Positions 29,187 to 37,598 are shown, numbered from the stretch's first letter. The stretch: 64,000 nucleotides of DNA from Blastochloris sulfoviridis (GCF_008630065.1 NZ_VWPL01000005.1:62001-126000); one strand, 5' to 3'. A program made the numbers and translations. Notes: generated from the sequence alone by a model not told the origin.

Positions 29187-29969
29187 ATGTTGAAGGGCAA
29201 AGTGGCGGTGGTGACCGGCTCGACCAGCGGCATCGGGCTGGGGATCGCGCAGGCGCTCGCCGCCAAGGGCGCCGACGTGATGCTGAACGGCTTCGGCGAG
29301 CCCGCCGAGATCGAGAGGCTGCGGACGGACATCGCCGAGACCCATAAGGTGCGCGCCGCCTACAATGGCGCCGACCTCTCCAAGCCCGCCGAGACCAAGG
29401 GGCTGATCGAGGCGGCGATCGCCCAGTTCGGCCGCCTCGACATTCTGATCAACAATGCCGGCATCCAGTTCGTCTCGCCGGTCGAGGACTTCCCGGAGGA
29501 GAAGTGGGAGCAGGTGCTCGCCATCAACCTGTCGGCGGCGTTCTACGCCATCAAGTACGCGCTGCCGGGCATGAAGGCGCGCAATTGGGGGCGCATCGTC
29601 AACATCGCCTCGGCGCACGGCCTCGTCGCCTCGGTCAATAAGTCCGCCTACGTCGCCGCCAAGCACGGCATCCTCGGCCTGACCAAGGTGGTGGCGCTGG
29701 AGACGGCGGAAACCGGCATCACCGCCAACGCCATCTGCCCCGGCTGGGTGCTCACCCCACTGGTGCAGAAGCAGATCGACGCCATCGCCGCCCGCAAGGG
29801 CATCAGCAACGAGGAGGCGAGCCGCGAGCTCTTGAGCGAGAAGCAGCCCTCCAAGCAGTTCGTCACCCCCGAGCAGCTCGGCGAGCTCGTGCTGTTCCTG
29901 TGCTCGGACGCCGCCTCCAACCTGCGCGGCACCTCCCTCAGCATGGACGGCGGCTGGACGGCGCAGTGA
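29187..29969 (+). CDS. bdhA: D-3-hydroxybutyrate dehydrogenase
   Basis: A 260-residue short-chain dehydrogenase that interconverts 3-hydroxybutyrate and acetoacetate in polyhydroxybutyrate breakdown. It has the TGSTSGIGLGIA NAD-binding motif, NNAGIQF, the catalytic Ser/Tyr/Lys set (Ser in NIASAHGL, YVAAK), and the BDH-specific region CPGWVLTPLVQKQI followed by LLSEKQPSKQFVTPEQLG. Length and C-terminal SMDGGWTAQ are standard. The ATG follows GGGGAGACGAGC. A strong hairpin terminator lies 23 bp after the stop. Confidence 0.93.
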   Translation: MLKGKVAVVTGSTSGIGLGIAQALAAKGADVMLNGFGEPAEIERLRTDIAETHKVRAAYNGADLSKPAETKGLIEAAIAQFGRLDILINNAGIQFVSPVEDFPEEKWEQVLAINLSAAFYAIKYALPGMKARNWGRIVNIASAHGLVASVNKSAYVAAKHGILGLTKVVALETAETGITANAICPGWVLTPLVQKQIDAIAARKGISNEEASRELLSEKQPSKQFVTPEQLGELVLFLCSDAASNLRGTSLSMDGGWTAQ

Positions 29970-29992
29970 ACCCGGCCTGCGACGCGACATCG

Positions 29993-30027
29993 GGCGGGCA
30001 GTCGGCACTGGCTGCCCGCCGTGTTTT
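29993..30027 (+). terminator. Rho-independent terminator of bdhA
   Basis: A 9-bp GGCGGGCAG / CTGCCCGCC stem with a TCGGCACTGG loop, followed by GTGTTTT. The remaining gap to 30313 is GC-rich and shows no gene. Confidence 0.8.
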
Positions 30028-30313
30028 CAGGCGATTCCGCATCCCGCCTGGTTTTTAAGCAGAACGCCTTGCGGCCGCGGCACAGCCCGGCCCCCTGCGG
30101 GTTCCTCAGGCCTTCGGCACCCGCGTACAAGACCGGCCCCGCCCCGGCTGACCCTCCGGGTGCGGCGTTTTCGCCTGCGGCCCGCCGGCCGGTCACGGAA
30201 GCGTCATCGTTAACGGATTGGCACCCCCCGCGGCTGGACCATCGCTTGCATGGTGATCGGTGCGGCCGTCCGCGCGGTCTTGTGGACGCACCGTCGACAT
30301 CGTGGAGGTCGAT

Positions 30314-30514
30314 ATGCTGGTTCGCTGCCTGTCCGTGCTGACCCTGTCGAGTGCCGGGCTGCTCGCGCTGTTTGCCGCCGCTGGGGAAGGCCCGGCCATC
30401 GCCGTCAAGGAACGCCAGGTCGTCGCGCTCGGCCTCACCGGCGAGCTGCCGGTCGGCCGCCAATCGGCGCACCGGCTGGCCGCCGTCGCGCCGCCGGCCA
30501 CGGTGTCCCACTGA
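30314..30514 (+). CDS. Small putative exported protein, 66 aa
   Basis: ATG 30314 has GGAGG 6 bases upstream. The product has a signal-like N-terminus (MLVRCLSVLTLSSAGLLALFAAA) and a short mature part with no recognised motif. The strong ribosome-binding site and signal support a real gene; nothing in its surroundings indicates a role. Confidence 0.45.
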   Translation: MLVRCLSVLTLSSAGLLALFAAAGEGPAIAVKERQVVALGLTGELPVGRQSAHRLAAVAPPATVSH

Positions 30515-30735
30515 ATCCGTCACCGCGAAGGATGACGGTTTTGCGACAGAAGCTGCGTCAGGGAGGCGACATCGCCCGTCCGCTCCGGCCCGGGCCGGAC
30601 ACACGAGATTTTGTCAGCAATTCGCCATCGATGCTGCCAACGCCTTGATTGGACGCTGGAAAACGAATTGTGACTTGTCCCTGGCCGCTGGTGTTCCGAC
30701 AATCCTCCGCCGACGCCTTGAAGGAGCACGACGAC

Positions 30736-31020
30736 ATGATGAGCCATGGTGTGGTGAGCGACGATTTCCGCAAGCAGGTCGCCGGTTACGGTCTGACCAC
30801 GGCCCAGATCTTTTATCGTCTGCCCGACTATCCCCGTTTCCTGCAGTCCTATGTCTGGCAGGAGTACGACCTCTACCCCGAGTTTCCGACACTGACGCGG
30901 TTTCTGGAGTTCTGGCAGCGCCAACTCGAAGGACCGCTGCATTCGGTGACGGTCGCCCATTGCCGGCTGATCGGGCCGGCCGAGTTCAAGATGGTCGACG
31001 GCCTGTTCCGGCTGCACTGA
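30736..31020 (+). CDS. Usg family protein
   Basis: A 94-residue protein of the Usg family, widespread in alphaproteobacteria and of unknown function (the name came from proximity to a trp gene). The start at 30736 follows AAGGAG. GYGLTTAQIFYRLPDYPRFLQ, YVWQEYDLYPEFP and LEGPLHSVTVAHCRLIGPAEF are all family signatures. An upstream open frame to 30649 lacks similarity. It stands alone on its strand, 132 bp before exoD. Confidence 0.85.
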   Translation: MMSHGVVSDDFRKQVAGYGLTTAQIFYRLPDYPRFLQSYVWQEYDLYPEFPTLTRFLEFWQRQLEGPLHSVTVAHCRLIGPAEFKMVDGLFRLH

Positions 31021-31151
31021 GAGATCGCGGGAAACGCGCATAAGAGGTAGCCGGATCGGATCGGATAGCGTGATGTCGCGAAGGGCTGCGGCCGACCCTT
31101 GATTTCGCCCGCAGCCTAAGACACCTAATGGCGGGCACAGGGAAGTTGAGT

Positions 31152-31757
31152 ATGTCCGCCGCCGGTCGTCGCACGTCCGATCTCTTGTCCGAACTGGCGG
31201 TCGGGGATCCCGACGGCCAAGTCACGTTCGGCGAGATTTTCCACCGCCTGGAGCACAAGGCGTTCGGCGCGCTGTTCCTGGTGCTCGCCATCCCGAACTG
31301 CTTCCCGATGGTGCCGGGCATCTCGGTGATTACCGGCTGCGCCATTCTGCTGCTGGCGATGCAGCTCGCCTTCGGCCGCGAGGAGCCCTGGCTGCCCGCC
31401 GCCATCCGCACCCGGGGATTTGCCCGCGGCAGCTTCGCCAAGGTGCTGGACAAGGCGCTGCCCTGGATCGTGCGGGTGGAGCGGCTGGCCTCGCCGCGCC
31501 TGCAGATTCTCACCTCCGGCACCGGCCGGCAGGTGTTCGGCGCGGTCATCGCCGTGCTGGCGGTGGCAATGATGCTACCGGTGCCCATCATCGGCAACAT
31601 TCCGCCGGGGATCGCCATCGCGGTCCTGTCGCTGGGCCTCCTGGAGCACGATGGCCGGGTGGTCGCGGTCGGCTACGCCTTGGGCACGGTGGCCGTCATC
31701 GCGGTGGCCAGCATGCTCGCCGGCTTGGTGATGGGCTTCGAGGCGATCGCCTTCTGA
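31152..31757 (+). CDS. exoD: ExoD family membrane protein
   Basis: A 201-residue inner-membrane protein of the ExoD family, linked in rhizobia to exopolysaccharide production and alkaline tolerance. Start 31152 is preferred over 31128 because AGGGAAG lies 7 bases upstream. The family block FGALFLVLAIPNCFPMVPG and two further hydrophobic regions (about 130-160 and 175-198) are present. The mechanism is unknown. It converges with the anbu gene, with a 22 bp spacer. Confidence 0.85.
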   Translation: MSAAGRRTSDLLSELAVGDPDGQVTFGEIFHRLEHKAFGALFLVLAIPNCFPMVPGISVITGCAILLLAMQLAFGREEPWLPAAIRTRGFARGSFAKVLDKALPWIVRVERLASPRLQILTSGTGRQVFGAVIAVLAVAMMLPVPIIGNIPPGIAIAVLSLGLLEHDGRVVAVGYALGTVAVIAVASMLAGLVMGFEAIAF

Positions 31758-31779
31758 CGCGCCGATCCCCCGCGCGCGA

Positions 31780-32526
31780 TCATTTCGGCATGCCGTAGGG
31801 CGGCCGCGGAATGGCGTTGTGGGCGGCGCGCAGGGCGGCCGACCAGCGCTCGCGCAGATCGTGGAAATAGGGCTCGCCGGGCTCGATCCGGTGGTTCAGC
31901 TCGGCGTGCAGCGAATCGCGGCGCACCACCAGCACGTCGAGCGGCATGCCGACGCCGAGGTTCGAGCGCATGGTCGAATCCATCGAGATCAGCCCGATCT
32001 TGAGCCCGTCATAAAGGTCGGTCTCGAAGGTGCAGGAGCGGTCGAGAATCGGCTTGCCGTACTTGTGCTCGCCGATCTGCAGATAGGGCGTGTCGCGGGT
32101 GCACATGATCGAGTTGCCGGCCGCATAGATCATGTACAGTTCCAGCTTGCCGTCGGCGATCTGCCCGCCGAACAGGAACGACACGTCGAACGACACCTTC
32201 GACTCCTCGAGACCCGCGGCATAGAGCGCGTGCACCATGCGGATCGCCTTGCCGATGCGCTGTGCTCCCTGGAACACGGTCGGCGCGCCGAGCAGCGTCT
32301 CGCGCTCGCCGGTGTCGAAATTCTCGATGCCTTCCGCCAGCAGGCTGACCACCGCCTGCGAGATCGACAGGTTGCCGGCGGAGGCGAGCCCCATAACCCG
32401 CTCGCCCGGCCGCTCGAACACGTGCAGCTTGCGGAAGGTCGACACATTGTCGAGGCCGGCATTGGTGCGGGTGTCGGCAATCATCACCAGGCCGTCGCGC
32501 ACCAGAAGTCCGCAGCAATAGGTCAT
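31780..32526 (-). CDS. Anbu-type proteasome-related protease subunit
   Basis: A 248-residue Ntn-hydrolase of the Anbu family, related to HslV and proteasome beta subunits. The nucleophile would be Thr2 after Met removal (TYCCGLLVRDGLVMIADTR), with Asp18 and the FRKLHVFE Lys as partners. It forms large self-compartmentalised assemblies in species studied. Across bacteria it is associated with ATP-grasp, alpha-E and transglutaminase-like genes, and that trio is present here at 23087-26358, about 5.4 kb away with groESL, bdhA, usg and exoD between. Substrates are unknown. Confidence 0.88.
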   Translation of the reverse strand: MTYCCGLLVRDGLVMIADTRTNAGLDNVSTFRKLHVFERPGERVMGLASAGNLSISQAVVSLLAEGIENFDTGERETLLGAPTVFQGAQRIGKAIRMVHALYAAGLEESKVSFDVSFLFGGQIADGKLELYMIYAAGNSIMCTRDTPYLQIGEHKYGKPILDRSCTFETDLYDGLKIGLISMDSTMRSNLGVGMPLDVLVVRRDSLHAELNHRIEPGEPYFHDLRERWSAALRAAHNAIPRPPYGMPK

Positions 32527-32676
32527 CGGTCGTCATCCCCAGGTTCGGGGCACTCATAGCAAAGCCGGATGTCAAATGGCAGGCGATCGGCGTCCGGTGC
32601 CGGCCGGGAACGAAGGTCCCCTGGTGTCCGGGAAGCCCGAGGTGATCTCCCGGAAGCCGTGTGATAGGGTCGCGGC

Positions 32677-33030
32677 GTGCTGAAGCTCGTGGCTGCGCTG
32701 TTCGCCGGGGTGCTGCTGGCCATCGTCGTCTCTGCGGCGCCGGTGGGTGTTGCCGGTTGCCACGCGGCCGCGCAGGCGACGTCACCGGACGCTGCGGCAA
32801 GCCTGCCCAATCTGCCCGCCCTGCCCGATCAAGCGCCGTCCGAGCACTCGCCGGCCGAGCGCACGGCGCCCGGCCTCGGGCTCGGCAGTTGCGGCCTGTG
32901 CGGCATCAAGCTGCCCGATGAACCGCCGGCCACCCTGGCCGAGAGGCTGGCGGCCCGCATCGATGCCGGCAGCGAACGCGACCCCGGCGCCCTCCCCGTG
33001 CGCCCGCCGACCCCGCCGCCGCGCGGCTGA
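32677..33030 (+). CDS. Putative lipoprotein with CxxC motif, 117 aa
   Basis: A GTG start at 32677 opens a 117-codon frame. The N-terminus is hydrophobic (LKLVAALFAGVLLAIVV) and ends in a possible lipobox, VAGC, at Cys28. The mature part is Pro/Ala-rich and contains SCGLCG near residue 72, a CxxC that could bind metal or haem-free thiols, and a Pro-rich tail. I do not recognise a family. The next gene on the same strand starts 77 bp later and encodes a membrane protein with a His/Met tail, so the two may work together. Confidence 0.5.
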   Translation: MLKLVAALFAGVLLAIVVSAAPVGVAGCHAAAQATSPDAAASLPNLPALPDQAPSEHSPAERTAPGLGLGSCGLCGIKLPDEPPATLAERLAARIDAGSERDPGALPVRPPTPPPRG

Positions 33031-33107
33031 TCGTCCGACCTCCCCAACGCAATCGCCGGCGCCCACCCGCGCCGGTCCATCTCTGCCTTGGATCGGATGA
33101 TCAACCG

Positions 33108-33617
33108 ATGAACATGACTCATTACATGGAGCTGCTGGCCGTCAACCAGCCCTGGAACCTCCTCATCTTCATGGCCGTGCCGGTGATCCTGGCCGAAACG
33201 GTCGCCGTGACCGAACTCTATCTCCTCTACACCCGCCGCTATCACGGCGCGGTGCGCACGCTGAACCGCACGGCGAGCATCGTCGTCGGGCTCTATTTCA
33301 TCGGCGTGTTCGCCTATCTCGTGCCCAACGTCGTGGTGCCGCTCACCAGCGATGGCGGCTGGCGCGGGCCGATCGACGTCGTCGCAGTGGTCGCCTATCT
33401 CGCCGGCGTCATCCCGCTCGCCGGCATCGCCGCGCTCGATCTCGGCCTGATCGGCCGGGGATTGAAGGACGATCACGCCCGCATGGGCCTGCATGCCGCC
33501 TTCGTCGGCCTGTTCCTGATCGTCGCCCATATCGCGATGATCGCCGGCATGACCGACCCGACGCTGGCCGGCGGCGTGATGCCCCAGCAGCCAAGCCACG
33601 GGCACGAGATGCATTGA
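33108..33617 (+). CDS. Conserved membrane protein (DUF6803-like)
   Basis: A 169-residue protein with four or five membrane segments. MNMTHYMELLAVNQPWNLLIFMAVPVILAE is the conserved opening of a small family I remember as DUF6803. Other segments are ASIVVGLYFIGVFAYL, IDVVAVVAYLAGVIPL and AAFVGLFLIVAHIAMIAG. The C-terminus is polar and His/Met-rich (QPSHGHEMH), suggesting metal contact. Function is unknown. The stop codon is the first base triplet of a family A repeat. Confidence 0.7.
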   Translation: MNMTHYMELLAVNQPWNLLIFMAVPVILAETVAVTELYLLYTRRYHGAVRTLNRTASIVVGLYFIGVFAYLVPNVVVPLTSDGGWRGPIDVVAVVAYLAGVIPLAGIAALDLGLIGRGLKDDHARMGLHAAFVGLFLIVAHIAMIAGMTDPTLAGGVMPQQPSHGHEMH

Positions 33618-33780
33618 TGCGGTTTCCGGCTGATCCCTTCGGGATGCCGGAAACGGTCTCGCCGAAAATCCTTGTTCGATAATGGGATTTTCGGTGATCG
33701 GAATACGGCTCGAAGGCCTGATCGGCCGGAAACCGCATGATGCGGTTTCCGGGAGGTCGCCTCGCGATCTCCCGGCAACC
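33615..33780. repeat. Dispersed three-hairpin element, family A copy 4, with partial second copy
   Basis: It starts with the stop codon of the preceding gene (TGATGCGGTTTCCGG), first the CCCTTCGGG hairpin, then CGCCGAAAATCC / GGATTTTCGG, then GGCCGGAAACCGCATGA at about 33737. A second, truncated end (TGCGGTTTCCGGGAGGTCGCC and its inverted arm) follows to 33780. Orientation as copy 1. Confidence 0.85.
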
Positions 33781-33783
33781 CCG

Positions 33784-34938
33784 TCAGTCCAGCGTGCGGC
33801 GGAAGCGGGTCACCGCGATCGTCATGGCGACCAGCATCAGGCCGGCGAGCGCCGCGGCCTCCACCTTGAGGTCGGTGAACGTCGCGCCCTTGAGGATCAC
33901 CGCCCGCACGATGCGCACGAAATGGGTGAGCGGCAGGCATTCGCCGATCCACTGCGCCCAGCGCGGCATGCCCGAGAACGGGAACATGAACCCGCTCATC
34001 AGGATGTTGGGCAGGAAGAACATCATCGTCATCTGCACCGCCTGAAGCTGGTTCTGGGCGATGGTCGAGAAGGTGTAGCCGATGGCGAGATTGGTGGCGA
34101 TGAACAGCGTCGTCAGCAGCGCCAGAAGTCGCAGGCTGCCGATGATCGGCACGTCGAACAGCAGCACGCCGGCCGTGAGGATGAGGCAGGCCTGGAAGGC
34201 GCCGATCAGGATGTAGGGCAGGATCTTGCCCAGCATGATCTCCAGCGGCGAGATCGGCAGCGCGAGCAGGCTCTCCATGGTGCCGCGCTCGGTCTCGCGC
34301 GTCACCGACAGCGCGGTGAAGATCAGCATGGTCATCGTCAGGATCGTGCCGAGCAGCCCCGGCACGATGTTGAGCTGGGTGACGCCGGCCGGGTTGTAGC
34401 GGCGGTGCTGGCGGATCTCGAAGGCGGGCGTCGTGGCCTCCGGTATGGCGCGGCTGTGCATCAGCGCGGTGGCGACCAGCTTGTCGAGCGCGCCCAGCGC
34501 CGAGCCGGTGGCGACCGGATCGGTGGCGTCGGCGGCGATCAGCAGCGCCGGCATCTCGCCGCGCCGCAATGCGCGCTCGAAGCCCGCCGGAATCTCGACG
34601 GCAAACAGCGCCTCGCCGGTGGCCAGCACCCGGTCGAACTCCTCCTTGGAGTGCAGGATGCGCGTGACCTTGAAATAGCGCGTGGCCTGGAGTGCCGCGA
34701 TGATCGAGCGCCCGACATCGCTCGATTCCTGCATCAGGACGGCGGTCGGCAGGAAGCGCGGCGTGGTGTTGATGGCGTAGCCGAACAGCACAAGCTGCAG
34801 CAGCGGGATCGACACCATGGTGGCGAGCGTGACGCGGTCGCGCCGGAGCTGCAGAAGCTCCTTCACCACCATCGCGAACACCCGGCGGAAGAAGCCAGCG
34901 CGGCGACGGGGCATGGTGTCGGCCGCGCTCATTGCCAC
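33784..34938 (-). CDS. ABC-2 type transporter permease
   Basis: A 384-residue permease of the YhhJ/YbhS type. One membrane segment follows a cytoplasmic start (VSIPLLQLVLFGYAINTTP), then comes a large extracytoplasmic domain, then five segments, including the conserved E(R)GTMESLLALPISPLEIMLGK box. It works with the ATPase and the HlyD-like protein encoded upstream on the same strand to export hydrophobic compounds. The 154 bp space to the ATPase gene contains a family B repeat, so this gene may have weakened coupling to the operon. Confidence 0.9.
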   Translation of the reverse strand: MAMSAADTMPRRRAGFFRRVFAMVVKELLQLRRDRVTLATMVSIPLLQLVLFGYAINTTPRFLPTAVLMQESSDVGRSIIAALQATRYFKVTRILHSKEEFDRVLATGEALFAVEIPAGFERALRRGEMPALLIAADATDPVATGSALGALDKLVATALMHSRAIPEATTPAFEIRQHRRYNPAGVTQLNIVPGLLGTILTMTMLIFTALSVTRETERGTMESLLALPISPLEIMLGKILPYILIGAFQACLILTAGVLLFDVPIIGSLRLLALLTTLFIATNLAIGYTFSTIAQNQLQAVQMTMMFFLPNILMSGFMFPFSGMPRWAQWIGECLPLTHFVRIVRAVILKGATFTDLKVEAAALAGLMLVAMTIAVTRFRRTLD

Positions 34939-34964
34939 GCCTCCACGACGTGAACATTGGATGC

Positions 34965-35078
34965 CTCGTCATCCCGGGCCGAGCGAAGCGAGGACCCGGG
35001 ATCGTCCGCATGAACAGACGCCCCATTCTGCAAACGATCCCGGCTCGCGCGGCTTCGCCGCTTGGCCGGGATGACGAG
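34965..35078. repeat. Dispersed inverted repeat, family B copy 1
   Basis: CGTCATCCCGGG at one end and GCCGGGATGACG at the other, with an inner CCCGGGATCGT / ACGATCCCGG pair. It lies inside the ABC exporter operon, between ATPase and permease genes. A second copy is at 60045-60153. Confidence 0.85.
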
Positions 35079-35092
35079 AGACCACGCCACGC

Positions 35093-36034
35093 TCATTGGA
35101 AATTGTCCTTCGCCCGCGTCATCAGGTCGATGAACACGTCCTCCAGCGTCGGCGCCGCCGGCTCGAACGCCAGCGACGCATCGCTGCGGTAGGGCGCAAT
35201 CGCCGCCTCCAGCGCCGCCCGGTCGCGGCCGCAGACGTGCAGGCTGGTGCCGAACGGCGCCACCATGTCGACGCCGGGCGCGGCCTCCAGCGCGCGGCCG
35301 AGCTGCGCCAGGCCGCCATTGTCGCCGCGGCCGCTGACGGTGAAGGTGACGAGGCCCGAGCCGGCGATCACCTCGTCCACCGTGCCGTGCGCCAGCAGGT
35401 CGCCATAGGCGATGTAGGCGATCTCGTGGCAGCGCTCGGCCTCGTCCATGTAGTGGGTCGAGACCAGCACGGTGAGCCCTTCGGCCGCCAGCGTGTGGAT
35501 CTGCGCCCAGAACTCGCGTCGCGCCTTGGGGTCGACGCCGGCCGTCGGCTCGTCGAGCAGCAGAAGCTGCGGCTCGGGCAGCGTGCAGGCGCCGAGCGCG
35601 AGCCGCTGCTTCCAGCCGCCCGACAGCGAGCCCGCAAGCTGCTCGCCGCGGCCCTCAAGCCCCAGCCGCCCGATCATCCGCTCGGCCGCGCCGCGCGCAT
35701 TGGGGATGCCGTAGAGCCGGGCGATGAACTCCAGGTTCTCCCGCACCGAGAGATCCTGATAGAGGCTGAAGCGCTGCGTCATGTAGCCGACGTGCAGCTT
35801 GATCTTGTCGGCCTCGGTGCGGATGTCGTAGCCGAGGCAGGTGCCGCGGCCGGAATCCGGGGTCAAGAGCCCGCACAGCATGCGGATGGTGGTGGTCTTG
35901 CCCGAGCCGTTGGGGCCGAGGAATCCATAGATGGTGCCGCGCTTCACCGTCATCGACAGGTTCCGCACCACCTGCCGGCCGTCGAACGACTTGGTCAGGC
36001 CCTCGACCTCGATGGCGATGGCCGGCGCGGTCAT
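35093..36034 (-). CDS. ABC transporter ATP-binding protein
   Basis: A 313-residue ATPase with Walker A GPNGSGKTTT, signature LSGGWKQRLALG, Walker B LLLLDEPTAGVD and the H-loop STHYMDEAERC. A C-terminal extension of about 90 residues is of the kind found in drug-exporter (DrrA/YbhF-like) ATPases. Its ATG overlaps the stop of the HlyD-like gene by 4 bp. It pairs with the permease at 33784-34938. Confidence 0.93.
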   Translation of the reverse strand: MTAPAIAIEVEGLTKSFDGRQVVRNLSMTVKRGTIYGFLGPNGSGKTTTIRMLCGLLTPDSGRGTCLGYDIRTEADKIKLHVGYMTQRFSLYQDLSVRENLEFIARLYGIPNARGAAERMIGRLGLEGRGEQLAGSLSGGWKQRLALGACTLPEPQLLLLDEPTAGVDPKARREFWAQIHTLAAEGLTVLVSTHYMDEAERCHEIAYIAYGDLLAHGTVDEVIAGSGLVTFTVSGRGDNGGLAQLGRALEAAPGVDMVAPFGTSLHVCGRDRAALEAAIAPYRSDASLAFEPAAPTLEDVFIDLMTRAKDNFQ

Positions 36035-36807
36035 CGCCGCGTCTCCCGCCCCGCCATCGCCGCGGTCCTCACCTGCACCGGCTGGCCGACCCGCAGCTTG
36101 TCCGGCTGGTCCGGCATCGCCTCGATCATGAACACCAGCTTGGCGCGCTCCTCCAGGCTGTAGATCACCGGCGGGGTGAATTCGACGCTGCGCGAGATGA
36201 ACGTGACCTTGGCGGAAAACCCCGCCGCGCAGCCGTCGCAGGCGACCTGCACCTTGTCGCCCAGCGCGATGCGCGCAACCTCGGTCTGCGGCAGGAAGAA
36301 GCGGACCTTGATGTTGCCGGGCGGCAGGATCGCCACCACCGGCCGGCCGGCGGCCACCAGTTCGCCGACGCGAAAATAGAGCTGCTCCACCGTGCCGTCG
36401 ACCGGGCTCGCCACCTTGCGGCGGGCGAGGCGCGTCTGCGCCGCATCGAGCCGCGCGGCGGTGTCGCGCAATTGCGCTTGGGCGTCGTCGAAATTCTTCT
36501 GCGAGCCGGTCTTGGTCTTCAGGAGTTCATTGGCGCGCTCGAAGGTGCGCTTGGCATTGGCCACCGCCGCCTCGGCAATGCCGAGGTCGGCCTTCTGCAG
36601 GTCGGCGTCGAGGGTGAAGAGATCGGCGCCGCGCGCCACCGTGTCACCCTCCTTCACCGTCAGCGTCTCGATGCGCCCCGCCTCGTCCGGCCCGACATAG
36701 ACGATGTCGGCCTCGACCCAGCCCTGAAAGGTGGTGGCCGGCTTGTCGCACGACGCCAGCGCCAGCGCCGCCAGCGCGGCGAGAATGGATGCGATCGGAC
36801 GCCTCAT
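36031..36807 (-). CDS. HlyD-family membrane fusion lipoprotein
   Basis: A 258-residue adaptor of the YbhG/YhiI type. The N-terminus ends in the lipobox LASC at Cys20, so it is probably anchored as a lipoprotein. The lipoyl half GRIETLTVKEGDTVARGADLF, a coiled-coil hairpin (about 65-130), and the second half ASPVDGTVEQLYFRVGELV are clear. It overlaps the tetR gene and the ATPase gene by 4 bp each. It should link the ABC permease to an outer-membrane channel, none of which is encoded in this operon. Confidence 0.92.
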   Translation of the reverse strand: MRRPIASILAALAALALASCDKPATTFQGWVEADIVYVGPDEAGRIETLTVKEGDTVARGADLFTLDADLQKADLGIAEAAVANAKRTFERANELLKTKTGSQKNFDDAQAQLRDTAARLDAAQTRLARRKVASPVDGTVEQLYFRVGELVAAGRPVVAILPPGNIKVRFFLPQTEVARIALGDKVQVACDGCAAGFSAKVTFISRSVEFTPPVIYSLEERAKLVFMIEAMPDQPDKLRVGQPVQVRTAAMAGRETRR

Positions 36808-37463
36808 GGCTCCCTCCCCGGCGCGAACAGCATGTCGAGATGGGCGCGCATCATCGCGGCGACATCGAGCGGCGCGAAGCGGTTGAACAGCCCGGTCCAG
36901 ATCAGCCCCATCATGATCGGCGCCATGACAAGCTGCGGAAACCGCACCAGCGCCTCGTGCCGGATCTCGCCGCGCTCCACCCCGATCTGGATCAGCCGCT
37001 GCAGCGCCGTCAGCGCCCGCTGCACCACCTCGCGATAATGGAATTCGGCAAGCGCCGGAAAGCGCCGCCCCTCGGCGAGCACCAGCCGGATGACATCGGC
37101 ACGCCGCGTCATCAGCACCTCGCGCACGAAGTGCTCGGCGAATGCCTCGACGCGGGCGCGCAACGGCCCCTCGGTTGGCATCGCCTCGATGGCGGCGATG
37201 TGCGGCACCAGATTGGTGCGCACCAGCTCCTCGAACAGCGCCTGCTTGTCCTTGAAGTAGAGATAGATGGTGCCCTTGGCGACGCCGGCCCGGCGGGCCA
37301 CGTCGTCGAGCCGGGCCGAAGCGAAGCCGCGCGCGGCGAATTCGTCGAGCGCGGCATCGAGAATGGCGGCGCGGCGCGCTGCGCCCTTCTCCGTGCGCTC
37401 GCCACCCTCCGGCGCCCTGGGGCGCCGGGTGCGGCTTGTTCCGGCTGGTTTCTGCGTGGTCAT
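36804..37463 (-). CDS. TetR-family repressor of the ABC exporter operon
   Basis: A 219-residue regulator. The N-terminal HTH is LDEFAARGFASARLDDVARR followed by AGVAKGTIYLYFKDK, and the C-terminal ligand domain is of the CecR/YbiH sort (PIMMGLIWTGLFNRFAP). It is the first gene of an operon with overlapping adaptor and ATPase genes. A perfect 28-bp palindrome lies 5 bp upstream of its start, a layout that predicts autorepression of the whole operon, relieved by an exported compound. Confidence 0.92.
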   Translation of the reverse strand: MTTQKPAGTSRTRRPRAPEGGERTEKGAARRAAILDAALDEFAARGFASARLDDVARRAGVAKGTIYLYFKDKQALFEELVRTNLVPHIAAIEAMPTEGPLRARVEAFAEHFVREVLMTRRADVIRLVLAEGRRFPALAEFHYREVVQRALTALQRLIQIGVERGEIRHEALVRFPQLVMAPIMMGLIWTGLFNRFAPLDVAAMMRAHLDMLFAPGREP

Positions 37464-37468
37464 GCCGA

Positions 37469-37496
37469 AATTATGACTGACCGGTCAGTCATAATT
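37469..37496. promoter_or_regulatory. Perfect palindromic TetR operator
   Basis: The 28-bp palindrome has the half-site AATTATGACTGACC (37469-37482) facing its exact inverse. The core TGACTGACCGGTCAGTCA is a typical TetR-family operator. It lies just upstream of the tetR start and also upstream of the divergent bcsS gene. Confidence 0.88.
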
Positions 37497-37568
37497 CATT
37501 GGGAATAGTCCGGATCGAATCAGTTGGCAGGCGCCCTGGACCCGCGGTGACTCGCAACCCCAGGCCCG

Positions 37569-37583
37569 TTAAGGTTGAGTTAA
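37569..37583. promoter_or_regulatory. Candidate CtrA box upstream of bcsS
   Basis: TTAA at 37569-37572 and TTAA at 37580-37583 are spaced by exactly 7 bases; the second half extends to TTAACC. This matches the CtrA consensus TTAA-N7-TTAA. The site ends 15 bp before the bcsS start, where binding could repress or mark a short leader. Confidence 0.55.
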
Positions 37584-37598
37584 CCTTGGGGGGCGGCG

